From Vitellaria paradoxa (lineage: Eukaryota; Streptophyta; Magnoliopsida; Ericales; Sapotaceae): a stretch of 64,000 nt of DNA. Location of the stretch: NCBI GenBank assembly GCA_019916065.1, contig CM034241.1, forward strand, positions 8,655,223-8,719,222, in the 5' to 3' direction. Made by a program: the position numbers and the translations under genes. The notes under the pieces are model-generated. The model was not told the DNA's origin, ran no database searches, and worked only from the letters and a program-made list of their open reading frames with translations. Below, piece by piece: positions 23,268 to 51,605 of the stretch (positions are counted from its first letter, which is position 1; every line of letters begins with the position of its first letter).

Positions 23268-24952
23268 ATCTATATAATAAAATACAACGGTCGATGTGCC
23301 CGTTGGGTGCGTGGCGGTTGCTGGGCACGAAAGGGGAAGTGACAGGAGAAAGGGGGCGAGGGTGAGGGGGGAGTAACAGCACAGAGAAAGAGGGGGCGGG
23401 GTTTTCGGGGGGTGAGAGAACAGAGAAAGGGGGCAGCTTTGTTGTTTATCTAAGGTAAAATAAATTTTTTATTTGAAATAAATATAAATAAATAAATAAG
23501 AATAACTAATTTACTATATAAAAATTAATAATTAATTTTAAAGAATTTAAATTTGGCATATTTTTTATAGTTAGATTTATTTAATGATCAAGATCTTTTT
23601 TGTCACTTTAGTTATCTTTTCGGTTACTTTACATAAAAATATACTCTCTTATTTTCCTTTCCACTTTAGATTTTTTTATAAATATTTTCAAAATATTTTT
23701 TATATAAATGTATATTAGACAAAGTTAACTAAATTTTTTTGTTTTAAAAAAATAATATTTAAAATTTGATTTTATTGTACTTGAATTAAAAATAATATTC
23801 TTTTGACTTATTTTGTTGATTTGATCGTTGTGTACGTGGTATGGGAAGAGGCGAATACTTGACAGAATGGCATTTTTTTTAGGGGGTGCCCAACGGAAAA
23901 CATTAATAACTTTTTTTTGGGAGACAAAAACTTGACAAATTTTAAATAAGTAGTAAAATAAATAGAAATAAATAAATAAGAATAATTAATTTTAAATACA
24001 TTCACTTTTATACTATTTGTGTTATTTGTATAATAAGGAAGCAAAAGAATTTGAATTTGACATATTTTAACTATTGAATTTATTTTATGGTTAGAATTAT
24101 TTTTTTTCCTCCATACTTTAGTTGTCTTTTCAGTCACTTTACATGAAAATACATTATATTACTCTTTATATATTTTTTTATAAAAATTTTTTAAAATGTG
24201 ATTACAAAATTATTTTTATTATTTTTATTTCTTTTATTTTGTATATTTTTTATTAATTTTTTCAAAAATTTTAAATTTTAGACTTATTAATCACATTCAT
24301 AAAAAAAAGTTACAAAATTCATTAAAAGTTAAAAAAATAAAAATGCTAACTTTTTTGTTCATTTTTTTTTTATCTAAATAGATAATTTTTATTTAAATAG
24401 ACATAAATTTTTAATTTTTTTAAGGTAAACTGAATTTTTTATTTGAAATAAATACAAATAAATAAATAAAAATAATTAATTTACTAATTATAATAATTAA
24501 TAATTAATTTTAAAGAATTTAAATTTGGCATATTTTTAACCTTTGGATTTATTTAATGGTCAGGATTATTTTTTTCCTCTCTACTTTAGTTGTCTTTTTG
24601 GTCACTTTATATAAAAATACACTTTCTTATTTTCCTCTCTATTTTAGATTTTTTTATAAATATTTTTTATATGAATGTATATTAGACAAAGTTAACTAAT
24701 TTTTTTTGTTTTTATTTACAAAATTTTTTATTTTTTTATTTTTTCATTTTGTATATTTTATATTAATTCTTTTTAAAAATTTTAAATTTTAGATATATTG
24801 ATCACATTTATAAAAAAGTATTTAAAAGTTTATTAAAAGTTAGAACATTTAAAAATTACATTTTTTGAAAAAAATTAATAAATAAAGGACAAAAAAATAT
24901 AAAAAAATCTTAAGAACAAATTAGAAAATAGACGGTACGGACACTTGCTAGT
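23268..24952 (+). mobile_element. Helitron-like element containing direct repeats
   Basis: The left border TCTATATAATAAAAT follows AAA. The right border GGACACTTGCTAGT matches the CTRRT rule of Helitron 3' ends, although no strong hairpin precedes it. A G-rich block (about 23300-23440) follows the left end. It has no Rep/helicase coding sequence, so it would be non-autonomous. The right border lies only about 170 bp upstream of the glutaredoxin-like ATG. Confidence 0.4.
23451..24860 (+). repeat. Three diverged direct repeats with a unit of about 490 bp
   Basis: Copy 1 starts at 23451 (TAAGGTAAAATAAATTTTTT), copy 2 at about 23945 and copy 3 at 24421 (TAAGGTAAACTGAATTTTTT). Copies 1 and 3 share TTGGCATATTTTT and TATTAGACAAAGTTAACTAA. 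Copies 2 and 3 share TTTAAATTTTAGA followed by ATCACATT. Confidence 0.65.
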
Positions 24953-25119
24953 AATAAAACAAAACACATCCCTTGTTTGTGTGTTCGAATTTCGTGACCG
25001 TTGGGGCCCGTTGTGGAGACAACACAACGGTCAAGACATTTTCAAAAAAGAAACTCACTACTTCTTCACGCACTTCATATAGAGAGACCCTAGTGCGGCC
25101 AAGATATTTCACAAAATCA

Positions 25120-26298
25120 ATGGGCTGTGCGTCATCCAAACTCTTCAGGAAAGATCTCAGACAAGAGATTGTGTTGGGCAATGGCGACTGCACGACAAAC
25201 CACGTAGTGTCCCTCACTTCAACTACTTATGGAGTTCTCAAGATTGACAGAGACCAGCAGCAGGCTGTGATGACGATGGAGACGGAGAAGAAATCGCCGC
25301 CGCGCGAAGAAGAAGCTGAAGTCATCAACGCCTGGGAGCTCATGGAAGATCTGGAAGAGGAGGCGGCACCCGTTTCGGTTCAACCCAAGAAAAAGAGCCC
25401 CAAATCGAAATCGCGGGTTTTTCTTCGCGGGTTTGCGGATTTGGATGCGAGAAGTCCCTTGAAGTCGTTGAATCAGATGGCTTCGCCGAAGAAGTTGAAG
25501 AGATTTGGAGGGAAAGAGAACAAGCTATGCCATTTCAATGGATCGGATTCTAGCCCGAAACGGACTCTGAATGCATCTCCCAATCGGAAATTTTCTCTCA
25601 AAGGATCTGTAACTGAAGGGAAATGCGATAATTCGAGGATTGATTCCGGGATTTTGTCGAAGAGGAGTGTAGGCCACCGGTTTGATCAAAAACTTGGGAG
25701 AAGTTTTGAGAAGAAACTCTCTGAAGAAGAAGCAGAAGAAGAGATCAAGCAAATGGTTTCTGCTGCAACACCCATTACAAGAAGAGCTATCAATTCCAGA
25801 GATAGTTGTGTCTCCATTCTAAACTTGTTCGAGAAAAAATGCCCACCAGGGAGTGAAAATGCAGTGGTTATATACACGACGACATTACGAGGAATTAGGA
25901 AGACTTTCGAGGACTGCAACACTGTCAGATCAATCATAGAGTCACACCGTATTCAGATGTTTGAGCGCGACGTGTCCATGGACTTGGGGTTCAGGGAGGA
26001 GCTAAGAGGACTAATGGGAGGAGCAAAGGAGGTGAAAATCCCGGTTGTGTTTGTGAAAGGGAGACTAATTGGTGGAGCTGATGAAGTTGTGAAGTTGGAC
26101 GAGGAGGGTAAATTGGGAATTTTGTTCGACCGTATTCCGAGGGTGGTTGGCTCCTGTGTCGGGTGCGCCGGATTCCGGTTTGTGGTGTGTGTGGACTGCA
26201 GTGGGAGTTGTAAGGTGTTGGATGAGAATGGGAGAAAGACAGCCAAGTGTGATGAGTGCAATGAGAATGGGTTGATACAATGCCCCATTTGTTGTTAA
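25120..26298 (+). CDS. Glutaredoxin-like protein with C-terminal Cys-rich zinc-finger-like region
   Basis: An intronless frame of 392 residues starting MGCASSKLFRKD. I choose this ATG because the frame continues 49 codons upstream without conserved sequence, whereas MGCxSSK is the usual start of this plant family and a plausible N-myristoylation/palmitoylation signal (Gly2, Cys3). A long Ser/Lys-rich low-complexity region follows. The thioredoxin-fold glutaredoxin domain covers about residues 246-345 (AVVIYTTTLRGIRKTFEDC ... KIPVVFVKGRLIGGADEV). The redox CPYC/CxxC motif is absent; TTTLRGI occupies that place, as is usual in this subfamily. Four CxxC pairs occur in the last 45 residues (SCVGC, CVDC, CDEC, CPIC) and resemble a DnaJ-type zinc finger. 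The family is known by similarity; the role is unassigned, probably membrane-associated. There is a CT microsatellite in the 3' UTR. Confidence 0.9.
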   Translation: MGCASSKLFRKDLRQEIVLGNGDCTTNHVVSLTSTTYGVLKIDRDQQQAVMTMETEKKSPPREEEAEVINAWELMEDLEEEAAPVSVQPKKKSPKSKSRVFLRGFADLDARSPLKSLNQMASPKKLKRFGGKENKLCHFNGSDSSPKRTLNASPNRKFSLKGSVTEGKCDNSRIDSGILSKRSVGHRFDQKLGRSFEKKLSEEEAEEEIKQMVSAATPITRRAINSRDSCVSILNLFEKKCPPGSENAVVIYTTTLRGIRKTFEDCNTVRSIIESHRIQMFERDVSMDLGFREELRGLMGGAKEVKIPVVFVKGRLIGGADEVVKLDEEGKLGILFDRIPRVVGSCVGCAGFRFVVCVDCSGSCKVLDENGRKTAKCDECNENGLIQCPICC

Positions 26299-26336
26299 TT
26301 CTAAGCTTATTTTCCTAGCTGGTTTTCATTCTTTCA

Positions 26337-26340
<4 letters not shown>

Positions 26341-26375
<35 letters not shown>
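26341..26375 (+). repeat. (CT)n microsatellite in the 3' UTR of the glutaredoxin-like gene
   Basis: About 17 CT units lie 43 bp after the stop codon. Confidence 0.9.
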
Positions 26376-26377
<2 letters not shown>

Positions 26378-26818
26378 AAAGATAGAACTAGGAATTTGAT
26401 TTGGAAAGTCAGGGATCTAAATTGGGTTTCAATTTAGGAATTTAGGCCCCTTTGTGTGTGGCTGCTGCTGTTTTGATTTTTCTCAGATGAGATAGATGTC
26501 AACGGCAAAAGGCAATGGCAGTTCAATTGTTGCTATCCGAAAGTCCCACGGTTGGCAAATTTGAATGCTAATGCAACAATGCACACTAGCAATTGAAGCA
26601 CCTTAAATTTGTCATAATTTTTTGGACTAACTTGAGTTCAATTGAAGCATTGTGAATTTGTTGTGTATAGACAAGTAGGCATTCCAACTCTTCTCAACTC
26701 GGAATCCATCTATTAGATTCAGAATCTCTAATTACATATGGTTAGTGAGGCTGAAACTAAAGATGTTATAATGAGACACCCATTATGGCGTGGCGAGGCA
26801 CAAGTGAGATTAGTATTA

Positions 26819-27063
26819 TGCTTAGATTGGAAAGCAAAAGAGTTAATTTTTTTAATAGTTAAATACTAAAAAAATTAGTTTTTTTTTTTTTTTGGGAAAG
26901 AAAAAATTAACTTCTTAGCAGTTAATTTTTTTAATTTTTTGTTAATTTGATATTTTGTTTTTCATTGTCTAAAAGAAATTTAAAATATAAGAGAATAAAT
27001 TTAATCATGTTAGGAAAAATCAAAAAGCTAAAACGTTAACTAACTTTCCAAATGAAGCTTGAG
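26819..27063. mobile_element. MITE copy B of a three-copy family
   Basis: The left end TGCTTAGATTGGAAAGCAAA is inverted at the right end (CTAACTTTCCAAATGAAGCT). The internal GTTAATTTGATATTTTG and TTTAATCATGTTAGGAAAAA match the copies at 10273 and 31796. Confidence 0.65.
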
Positions 27064-28247
27064 TTGGTTGGTATATTAAAAAAGGGAAAGGCTAATATCA
27101 TTTGTAATATTAGCTGCGTGATATCAAAATTGTGAGTCATCTAATCAAAATTGAACGGTTCAAAATAAAAGTAAGTTTGAAAATTTTAAGCAAAAATTTT
27201 CGGATTTATTTTTGTTGTAAATCTTTCAATTTTATTGTTGTTGGCTCACAATCCTAATGTCATGTGGTTAAAGATTACCCGTATCTAGTATATTATGTGA
27301 TGAGTCGTTATGACGTTAGAATTATTAACCTTCTCCATATTTTTAATGGTAATTACCCCTTATTCCTTGGGAGTTTGACCCAAAAGTAAATACGGAGTAA
27401 CAAATAGCTCATTTGTGATTTAAATTAAAATGCAAAACTGATTAAATCTGTAACATATAAATTTTGTAAATAAGGCATTTTAATGTTCTTTGTAACAAGA
27501 AAACTACTTACATCTAGTTAATGTATAAGTTTTCATTACTAACGTAATGTACATGGTCCTATAACTAATTGACATATTTTGGATTAAAATCAAAAGTATT
27601 CTAACAATGAAATTATTTAAGCATCAATTCAAAAGATATTTACCTTAATTATTTTTTTTTATTAGCACAAAAAGTTCATGAAATTGTATTTTAACTACAT
27701 TATTAATATTTGATCATTTGAAGATTGTGAAGAAATAATTTGACTATGTGAGAGTTTAAAGCAATATTAGTGACATTGATTTCATGGTTTTTGACTTGTA
27801 TTCTTGTAGTTTTACATAATACTAAGATTTTAAAATTTGTCTTATTAGAAAAAATTTTGAAGTTTTATAATTAAAAAAAAAAAAACTTTTACTAAAATAA
27901 TTCTATTTTCATAAACGTAATTTTTGAAACTCAAAAAGTATGAAACTTTAAAGTTACAAATTCTAAATCCATGAATTTTAAATTTTCAACTTAAAAAAAA
28001 AAAAGTACTGCTCTAGCATTGTTACTAACATTTTTTCATTAGGACTAAAATATAAACAACTTAAAATTTTATTACCCTCTCGGAATCATTATGTCCATAT
28101 CGATATTGCTTATGTTCTTGATCTAAATGAAGTAGCGAAGTTGTTCCTGTCCGGGTACAACTAAAGATGCACTAGGTGCAATTAAGTCTAAACCAAGTGC
28201 AACCAATTTATGAACAGAACTTTATGGATAGCTGTAAATAGATTGTC

Positions 28248-28300
<53 letters not shown>

Positions 28301-29620
28301 TAACCATCCAACCAAAAGCATAGAGCAATCTATCCACTCCAAAAGAATCTCTCTCTCTCTCTCTCTCTCTCTAAAATGTAGTAATAAATAAGTTTACCAT
28401 CTTCATTGACTTCTTCCTCTTCTTTTCTTTTACTTCATCTTCTTCTTCGTTCCTCTTTAACATGAGTTTACGATTAAGGACCTTTTGAAACTTTTTTAAA
28501 ATAAAAAAAAAAAAATTAAAATTCATAGAATCGGAATTTAAATGTTATAAAGTTCACATATTTTAAGTCTTAGAAATTGTCTTCATGAAAATAGAATTAT
28601 TTTATTAAAAACTCGTTTTGGTAATTTATCATTAACTTAATGATCAAAAATAAAACAAAATATTTTGCATAGTGGAAAAATTAACAAGTGGAAAGGTCGT
28701 TGGTTCAACGACTCAGTAAAGCAGAATTGAAGAGCAATGTCACAAACACACGAGACAATATATATATATATATATATTTGTACAAGTATTTTTTCTATTT
28801 TTTCAATTTTAGACTATAAATAAAATATTTTATCAGTTTTTGTTGTATCCTACTAAAATAATTTATTTTATTTAAATATTTTAATAAATTAAATTTATTA
28901 ATATATTATAGTCATTTATTTTATTACTATCGAAATAATCTATTTAATTAAAATAAATAATTTTAATATAATTGTTAAAATAGTAATTTATTATTAAAAT
29001 GGCTATTTAATTCAATTAAAATTATTTTTTATAAATATTATTGTATAATAAAATGATTTATTTTACTAAAATATTTCATTAAATTAAATTATTTTATCAC
29101 TATGTGTTTGCTTCTAATGGTTATTAATAAATGAACCAGCATAATTTACTCATTTATTTAGTAAATGAGTTGCGGTTAATTAATAAAAAAAAAAAAAACT
29201 CATTAAATAAATGAATCAAACTTAAATACTAAATAAAAATTTTTAATTAATTAATATATAACTTTCAATATCACATATTTATATAAATATAATGAAAATA
29301 TATATGTATCATATATAATGTATGTTATATACACAAAATTGAAGTTTAATTTGAAAGTTTTATTGTTTGAAATCACATACATTTTAAAATAGTTGAATTG
29401 AGCCTAGCGAGTCGAGTCAAGCTCAATGAGTTTGAGATTGTCTTTTTATGTTAAACAAATTTATTCGAACATGAGCCAAGCTTCATAAATAAGGGTTGAG
29501 TCATGCTTTTGGAATCTGTCACAAAGTCAAGTCGAGCTCAAATTATATATGAGCACAGGAGGGCTCAGCTTGTTTGCAAACAACTCTAGTAGAGCACACC
29601 CAAAAGTAAGGCGCACATTT
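27064..29620. other. Non-coding; microsatellites only
   Basis: No gene is seen. Simple repeats are (CT)n followed by (TA)n at about 28247-28294, (CT)n at about 28351-28372 and (TA)n at about 28758-28779. The DNA is otherwise AT-rich with no recognised element. Confidence 0.5.
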
Positions 29621-29622
29621 AC

Positions 29623-29982
29623 GGCATGTTTGGTAGACAAAAAATGAAAAAAAAAAGTACAATAAAAATAGAAAGATATGACATAAAGATGATATGTGAA
29701 AATTTTGATTGGAGAAAAGTACAAAAATTAGTTAAAGTTAGTAACTTTAACCTGCAGGTGTAGCTCAGTGGGTGAGGCTCGTTACCAAGAACCGTAAACT
29801 CGGGCTTGGTGCGAGTTCGATTCCCACTAGGTGCATTCGAAGGCCACGGGTACGCATGCGGTAAAGGCTGGCCCGAGCCCCGGTTTACCGGTCGGCGAAA
29901 AGCCGATCGGGTTCCGGGTCACCAAAAAAAAAAAAAAAAGTTAGTAACTTTTAGTAAGTTTTGGTGTAATCAAACAGGCCCT
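29623..29982. mobile_element. MITE carrying a nested SINE
   Basis: The left end GGCATGTTTGGTAGACAAAA and the right end (reverse complement AGGGCCTGTTTGATTACACC) form an imperfect terminal inverted repeat. The SINE at 29749-29939 sits inside, so the MITE is the older insertion. Confidence 0.55.
29749..29939 (+). mobile_element. tRNA-derived SINE with target-site duplication
   Basis: A pol III A box (TAGCTCAGTGGG, 29761-29772) and B box (GAGTTCGATTC, 29813-29823) lie about 40 bp apart as in a tRNA, but no acceptor stem closes. A GC-rich tRNA-unrelated body follows, with a hairpin near GGTCGGCGAAAAGCCGATC, and then an A16 tail. The 15-bp sequence AAAGTTAGTAACTTT is found on both sides (29734-29748 and 29937-29951), with its first three A overlapping the tail. 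These are the marks of a LINE-mobilised SINE. Confidence 0.9.
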
Positions 29983-30974
29983 TAATAGTATAATAATTTA
30001 ATTTATGTAAAAATAAATATACAAACTATAGTTTGATTCTATGAATTAGTTTAAGTCGAGTTCAAATGGAAGGCAACTCAACAACAAAGTTTAAATGATA
30101 AATTAATAATTTTTAAATCCAAATCCCAACTGAACTTCTAATAGTATCAAACTAAGTTGACTCAAAACAGTCAAACATTCGTTCGGTTTTTGAGCCTATC
30201 AAGTATTTGATGCCCCTTACACCAAAAGTGGATGACTATAGATTTTTATTGTCTTTTTTTTTTTTTCTTTTTTAAGTTTTGCTAAGATAAGAATTTCGTT
30301 TATATAAAATAGTAGGAATGTATATCAACAATACTCAACTATATAAATCTTTAGTTTCAAACTAATTGAATTAATTATGTAAATTAATTTTTTCCATTCA
30401 TTTTACGGAAGGTTAGAGTTCACTATATTATTTTCAAAATCATATTGTATAAAAAATTTGATCATTCATTTCTTCAAATCCCCCCTCTTATAAAAAATTT
30501 GATCATTCATTTTTTTTTTTTTACTTTTACTCTTATATAAGGTGTATTTGGTAAAATAAAAAGCAGTAAAAATTTTAAAATTTTTTAAAATTTTTAAAAG
30601 TTATTTACTTTTATCTCACTGAACAAATTAAGAATTCACAAATTATCTCAAATTATGTTATTTTATCTCACTTTTTGTCATTTCAAATACACTCACAATT
30701 ATTTTTCGTTCTAACTAAATTGTAATTATCTTTTTATTTTAAGCAACTTTTAGGCATGTTATTTATTCTAGAAAAAAATACAAAAAATATTTGAAAATAG
30801 AAAGAAAATCCATGTATATGTGAAAAAAAACCCTACTTTTTCAAAAAGAAAAAAAAAACAGTTTTTTTTTTTTTCACTCCTACATAAAATTTTCTATCTA
30901 GAGCATTTTTTTTTTCGGGCCATGTTTTTTTTTTTTTTTCTAGTAAATGTAAGATACTTAAAAATTACGTAAAA

Positions 30975-31021
<47 letters not shown>

Positions 31022-31308
31022 GAAACCAAAATTTATTAAAAAAAAAATTGTCATATAAGATGGACAAAAATCCAAAATAGAACTAGCTCAGCTACTTTGT
31101 CGCCAAAACTTGGCCTCCCATCACCCGAAAATCCCAGTTATAATTTGTCAAAGTGCAGAGAGTCTATCCAAGAAGCTCTACCGCAATTGGGAATCTCTTT
31201 TTGGACACAAGTAAATTAACAAATTGCTATGAAATTCCGCAGTATGTACAACAACAACCGCTTGACCCAACAAAGCACATGCACCAAAAGAAAGAACCAA
31301 TTTATAAC
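29983..31308. other. Non-coding between the SINE/MITE and RECQL3
   Basis: AT-rich DNA with long homopolymer runs and an (AAT)n microsatellite of about 14 units at 30976-31018. The last 100-200 bp are presumably the RECQL3 3' UTR. Confidence 0.5.
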
Positions 31309-46642
<15,334 letters not shown>

Positions 46643-47370
46643 CCGCTCGGCTTAATCTACAGAACCCCAAAAACACAGACCAGGAAAGTTTTAAAATTTT
46701 ACAAATATTAAATTCAATAAATCTAAATCTAAACTATAGTTAAGGATCACTGTTAATAAGATCATTGGCCCGGAAAACACTAGTTTGTTCCTAAAATCAG
46801 GCAGACACAATACAACTAATCAAAGCAAACATTGGAAAAGCATTGAAACAATTTGAAATAGCACTTCAATGCTAATATTGAAATCACCGCAACATCCACA
46901 ATTCGTGATAATAATAACAAACCCAACGTTTAGGAAAATTAAATTAAAAAAAAATAGATACAAAAATTCAGATAAAGGATCAAAAGGTGGAACTTTCATT
47001 CACTAAACGGGTATGAGAGACCCCGAATATATGTATATATAGATATATGTCTCTGTGTGGGGGTCTGTAGAGTAGGAACCTGAAATCGCCCGGAATCGTG
47101 ACGGAGATGAAGACGAGGAAGGAATCGTGCCGTGGGAGAGGGGGGTTTTGCCGCGGGGAAGCAGGGCTAATTTGGAATTAAGAAATTTTAGATCTCGATG
47201 TAATTTGATTGCAGATGCGGGGGTAATTCAGGCATTTCACTCTCAGTATCCAGCGTATAAGATCTCAGATTCGCAAATTAGGGTTTCAAACGAAGCGCCC
47301 TCACAATCTCCGATTCTCTCTGTTTAGGAAGCTAGGTTTTGAACCCTACAGCAGAAAGGAAGAAGAGAAG
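46643..47370. promoter_or_regulatory. Shared divergent promoter region of RECQL3 and RPS29
   Basis: The two start codons lie 728 bp apart, head to head. The interval includes both 5' UTRs. A TATA-rich stretch (ATATATGTATATATAGATATAT at about 47029-47049) is near the middle. The DNA from 47085 onward is GC-rich and could hold a RECQL3 5' UTR exon or the RPS29 leader. Confidence 0.55.
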
Positions 47371-49041
<1,671 letters not shown>

Positions 49042-49800
49042 ATGGGTGAAGCCGGGCACAGAATGATGCCGAAGTGAGAGAACATTTTCCCCTTTGAGTA
49101 TTTATATTAGAAGTACTCTTTTAGTATCCGGAGTTTTTTATTGAATTATTGAATGCTGTAGGCTGCCTGTTGACCTTGATTTAATGTTTCTTGACAATGG
49201 CTAAATATCTTATGTTTGGTATGTGGCATTTGTTTTTTGCACTTTGAATGTCTGGTCAATATACTTGGTAAGAGAGTACACTATATAGTTCCCTGTGCTG
49301 TAATAGTTATTGGAACCAGACTTTTCTAGTAAGGGGTGTTTGGATGACCCCCAAAAAAAAATTGAAAAAATTGTTGTAAAATTGACATGAGACAAAATTT
49401 GAGGGAAGAAAGTTTGGTAACTTCTCTAACTTTGTTAGAGTTTGGTAAATCAAATACCTCTTTTTCTTGATTTATTTTGGGTGGTATTTGGATGGTAAAA
49501 ATAAATTAAAAAATGTTGGTATAAAAGTGACAAGTGGTGAAATATAGGCTTTGTTTGGAGCATCAAATTTTGTCAAAAAAAAAAAGTTTTAAAACCTTTT
49601 TCTCAATATAAAAATTAAGAAATATAATTTTTATTATTTTACTAATTTTTTTTTTTTTTTTGGCTATTTCAACACATTCTTAATTGGAAAAAGTTATAAA
49701 AAAGCGTTTGAAATTTTTTATAAATTAAGAGAAATTTTAATGTTGAAATGCTTACTTAATAGCTGTGGCTCAAATTGATATTGGACAAGGGTTGAAAGCT
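49042..49800. mobile_element. 3' flank of RPS29 with MITE-like fragments
   Basis: A segment at about 49332-49462 starts GGGGTGTTTGGATGACCCC and has an inverted counterpart (GTTTGGTAAATCAAATACCTC). Another at about 49553-49765 starts GCTTTGTTTGGAGCATCAAA. No gene is seen. The RPS29 3' UTR probably occupies the first 150-200 bp. Confidence 0.4.
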
Positions 49801-49862
49801 CTTATGATTACGCATGTGGGGATTGTTGCGCTAATGATTAAGCATATGGGATTGTTACGATG
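49801..49862 (+). repeat. Two-copy tandem repeat of about 30 bp
   Basis: ATGATTACGCATGTGGGGAT and ATGATTAAGCATATGGGAT, each followed by TGTTGCG or TGTTACG, lie in tandem. Confidence 0.6.
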
Positions 49863-50466
49863 GTGTGCCTCTTTTTTTGGGCCGGGGGCGAAGGGGTGGT
49901 AATTGATGTGCCATTTTTTCGCGGGGCTTAGGAGCTCCCAGCGTTTGGTATCCGAATGGTTTCGTTAACATGCGAAAGTACTGTGTATTTAATCACTTCC
50001 CTGGGTAGGGGTTTTTCCTCGGCTTAAATCTTGAATCTTAAGCATATGTTTGATGCGAAAGATGGGATGATTGGATATAAAAATATCATGGGTTAATACG
50101 TGAGATTAAATATAACATGAAATTAATTTTTTTATGTGAGATTTTTTTTTATGTTTGGTTGATGGAATATAAAATGGAATAAAGATATTATTTGATTCGA
50201 GATATGATAAAAATAATTTTAAACTTTTATATTTTGGGGAAACGTAACTACAGAAATGGGGGATGTGTAATACCACTGTTCACATGGTATTACTTATCCT
50301 CTCATTTTAACGAATAAGTAGTGCAATCTTAAGTTCCAATTATGTAAGGACTAAAGTCAATTTAATAAAAATAATTCAATCTTCTAAAATAAACAAAGCT
50401 TAAGTAAACTATGATCCTCAAGGAAATCCCTCGGAACAATCCAACAAACAAACAAAGTCTAAGTAA

Positions 50467-51605
50467 CTATATGTTTGATACATGAGGATGGAATAGAATG
50501 GAATAGAATAAGAGGTGAGAATAAAATAGGGTGGGAATGGAATGGAATGCTCATTCTATTTCTTTTGTTTGGTTGTTAATATGAAAATAATAAGGATGGA
50601 ATAGACATTCAAATTTTCATGATTTGATTACATATTTTAAATATAATGAAATCCAATGAAAATATAATTAACAATTACTAACATTAATTTTTCAAAAACT
50701 ATAAAAATAAATTTTAATTTTTGGATTGCGAATTTGAATAAAAAAAAGGTCTAGGGATAGAATAGTCATTTTATAATTTGAATTCAAATTGGGGTGAAAT
50801 TTTTCTTAACTATTAAGAAATATGTCAATAAATATTTTTTTAGGTCTTTTAGGATGCCTAATATAAATTTGACAAAACAAATAGGCCCGGGGGTAAAATA
50901 ATCATTTTATAGTTTAAATTTAGATCAGATTGAAATTGTTTAATCATTAACAAATAATATAAGGATTTTTTTAATCTTTTGAAACAATTTAGAATGTGAA
51001 AATTGGACAAAAATGGCTTAAGCGTAAAATTATATTTTACAATTCTAGTTTGGATTGAGATAAAATTTTATTATTTATCAAGAAATACATCAATAATATT
51101 TTTAATCTTTTGAGAAGCCCAAAATTCAAGTTTGGACAAAAAAAAATGAACCCAGGAATAAAATGGTCATTTTACAACTCAAATTTAGATCGGATTAAAA
51201 TTTGGTTAATTATCAAGTAACATGAAAGAATATTTTTATAAGAATTCAGAAGCTCGAAATATGAATTTAAAAAAAAAAAGGATCTAGGCGTAAAATAATC
51301 ATTTTTACAATCCGGGTTCATATCTAGTTTGAAAATAAGGTTAAGAGACAAAGTAATCATCTACAACCAATGGATAATAAGAAAAAATTTTTATTACAAA
51401 ATTGTTTTTATTTTTATTTTTTTAATTTTTGAATCAAATTTTACTTGCAATGAAATGGTTGTTCCATCACTTAAATTATAAAATACTTTTTCCCATGTTA
51501 ACTATTCCATGAAATAGTATTCTAACTTAATTTTTGATATCAACATGAGAATAAACTAAAGTGAGAATAGATTTCATTTTATTAGTAATACCAAAACATA
51601 ACCTA
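50467..51605. mobile_element. Non-autonomous TIR element containing tandem repeats
   Basis: The left end TATGTTTGATACATGAGG and the right end (reverse complement TATGTTTTGGTATTACTAA) are imperfect inverted repeats. GGAATAGAATGG-type sequence inside the left end is mirrored by ATTCTCATGTTG/CTATTCTCAC-type sequence at the right. It is about 1.1 kb with no transposase. Confidence 0.45.
50746..51330 (+). repeat. 133-bp tandem repeat, about 4.4 units
   Basis: A segment of the form CCxRGGxxTAAAATxATCATTTTAC recurs near 50751, 50886, 51018, 51151 and 51283, giving spacings of 131-135 bp. Between them AAATTT.GAT, ATTAAGAAAT/ATCAAGTAAC and TTTGGACAAA motifs also recur in order. Confidence 0.8.

Noticed and set aside
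24973..25119. Upstream extension of the glutaredoxin-like frame by 49 codons
   Set aside because: It has no conserved sequence and overlaps the end of the Helitron-like element. The MGCASSK start at 25120 fits the family.
25525..26288. Several open frames antisense to the glutaredoxin-like gene
   Set aside because: They are shadows of a well-supported coding frame and have no recognisable domains.
29755..29830. Functional tRNA gene
   Set aside because: A and B boxes are present but there is no acceptor stem or proper 3' half, and the flanking duplication and A tail identify a SINE.
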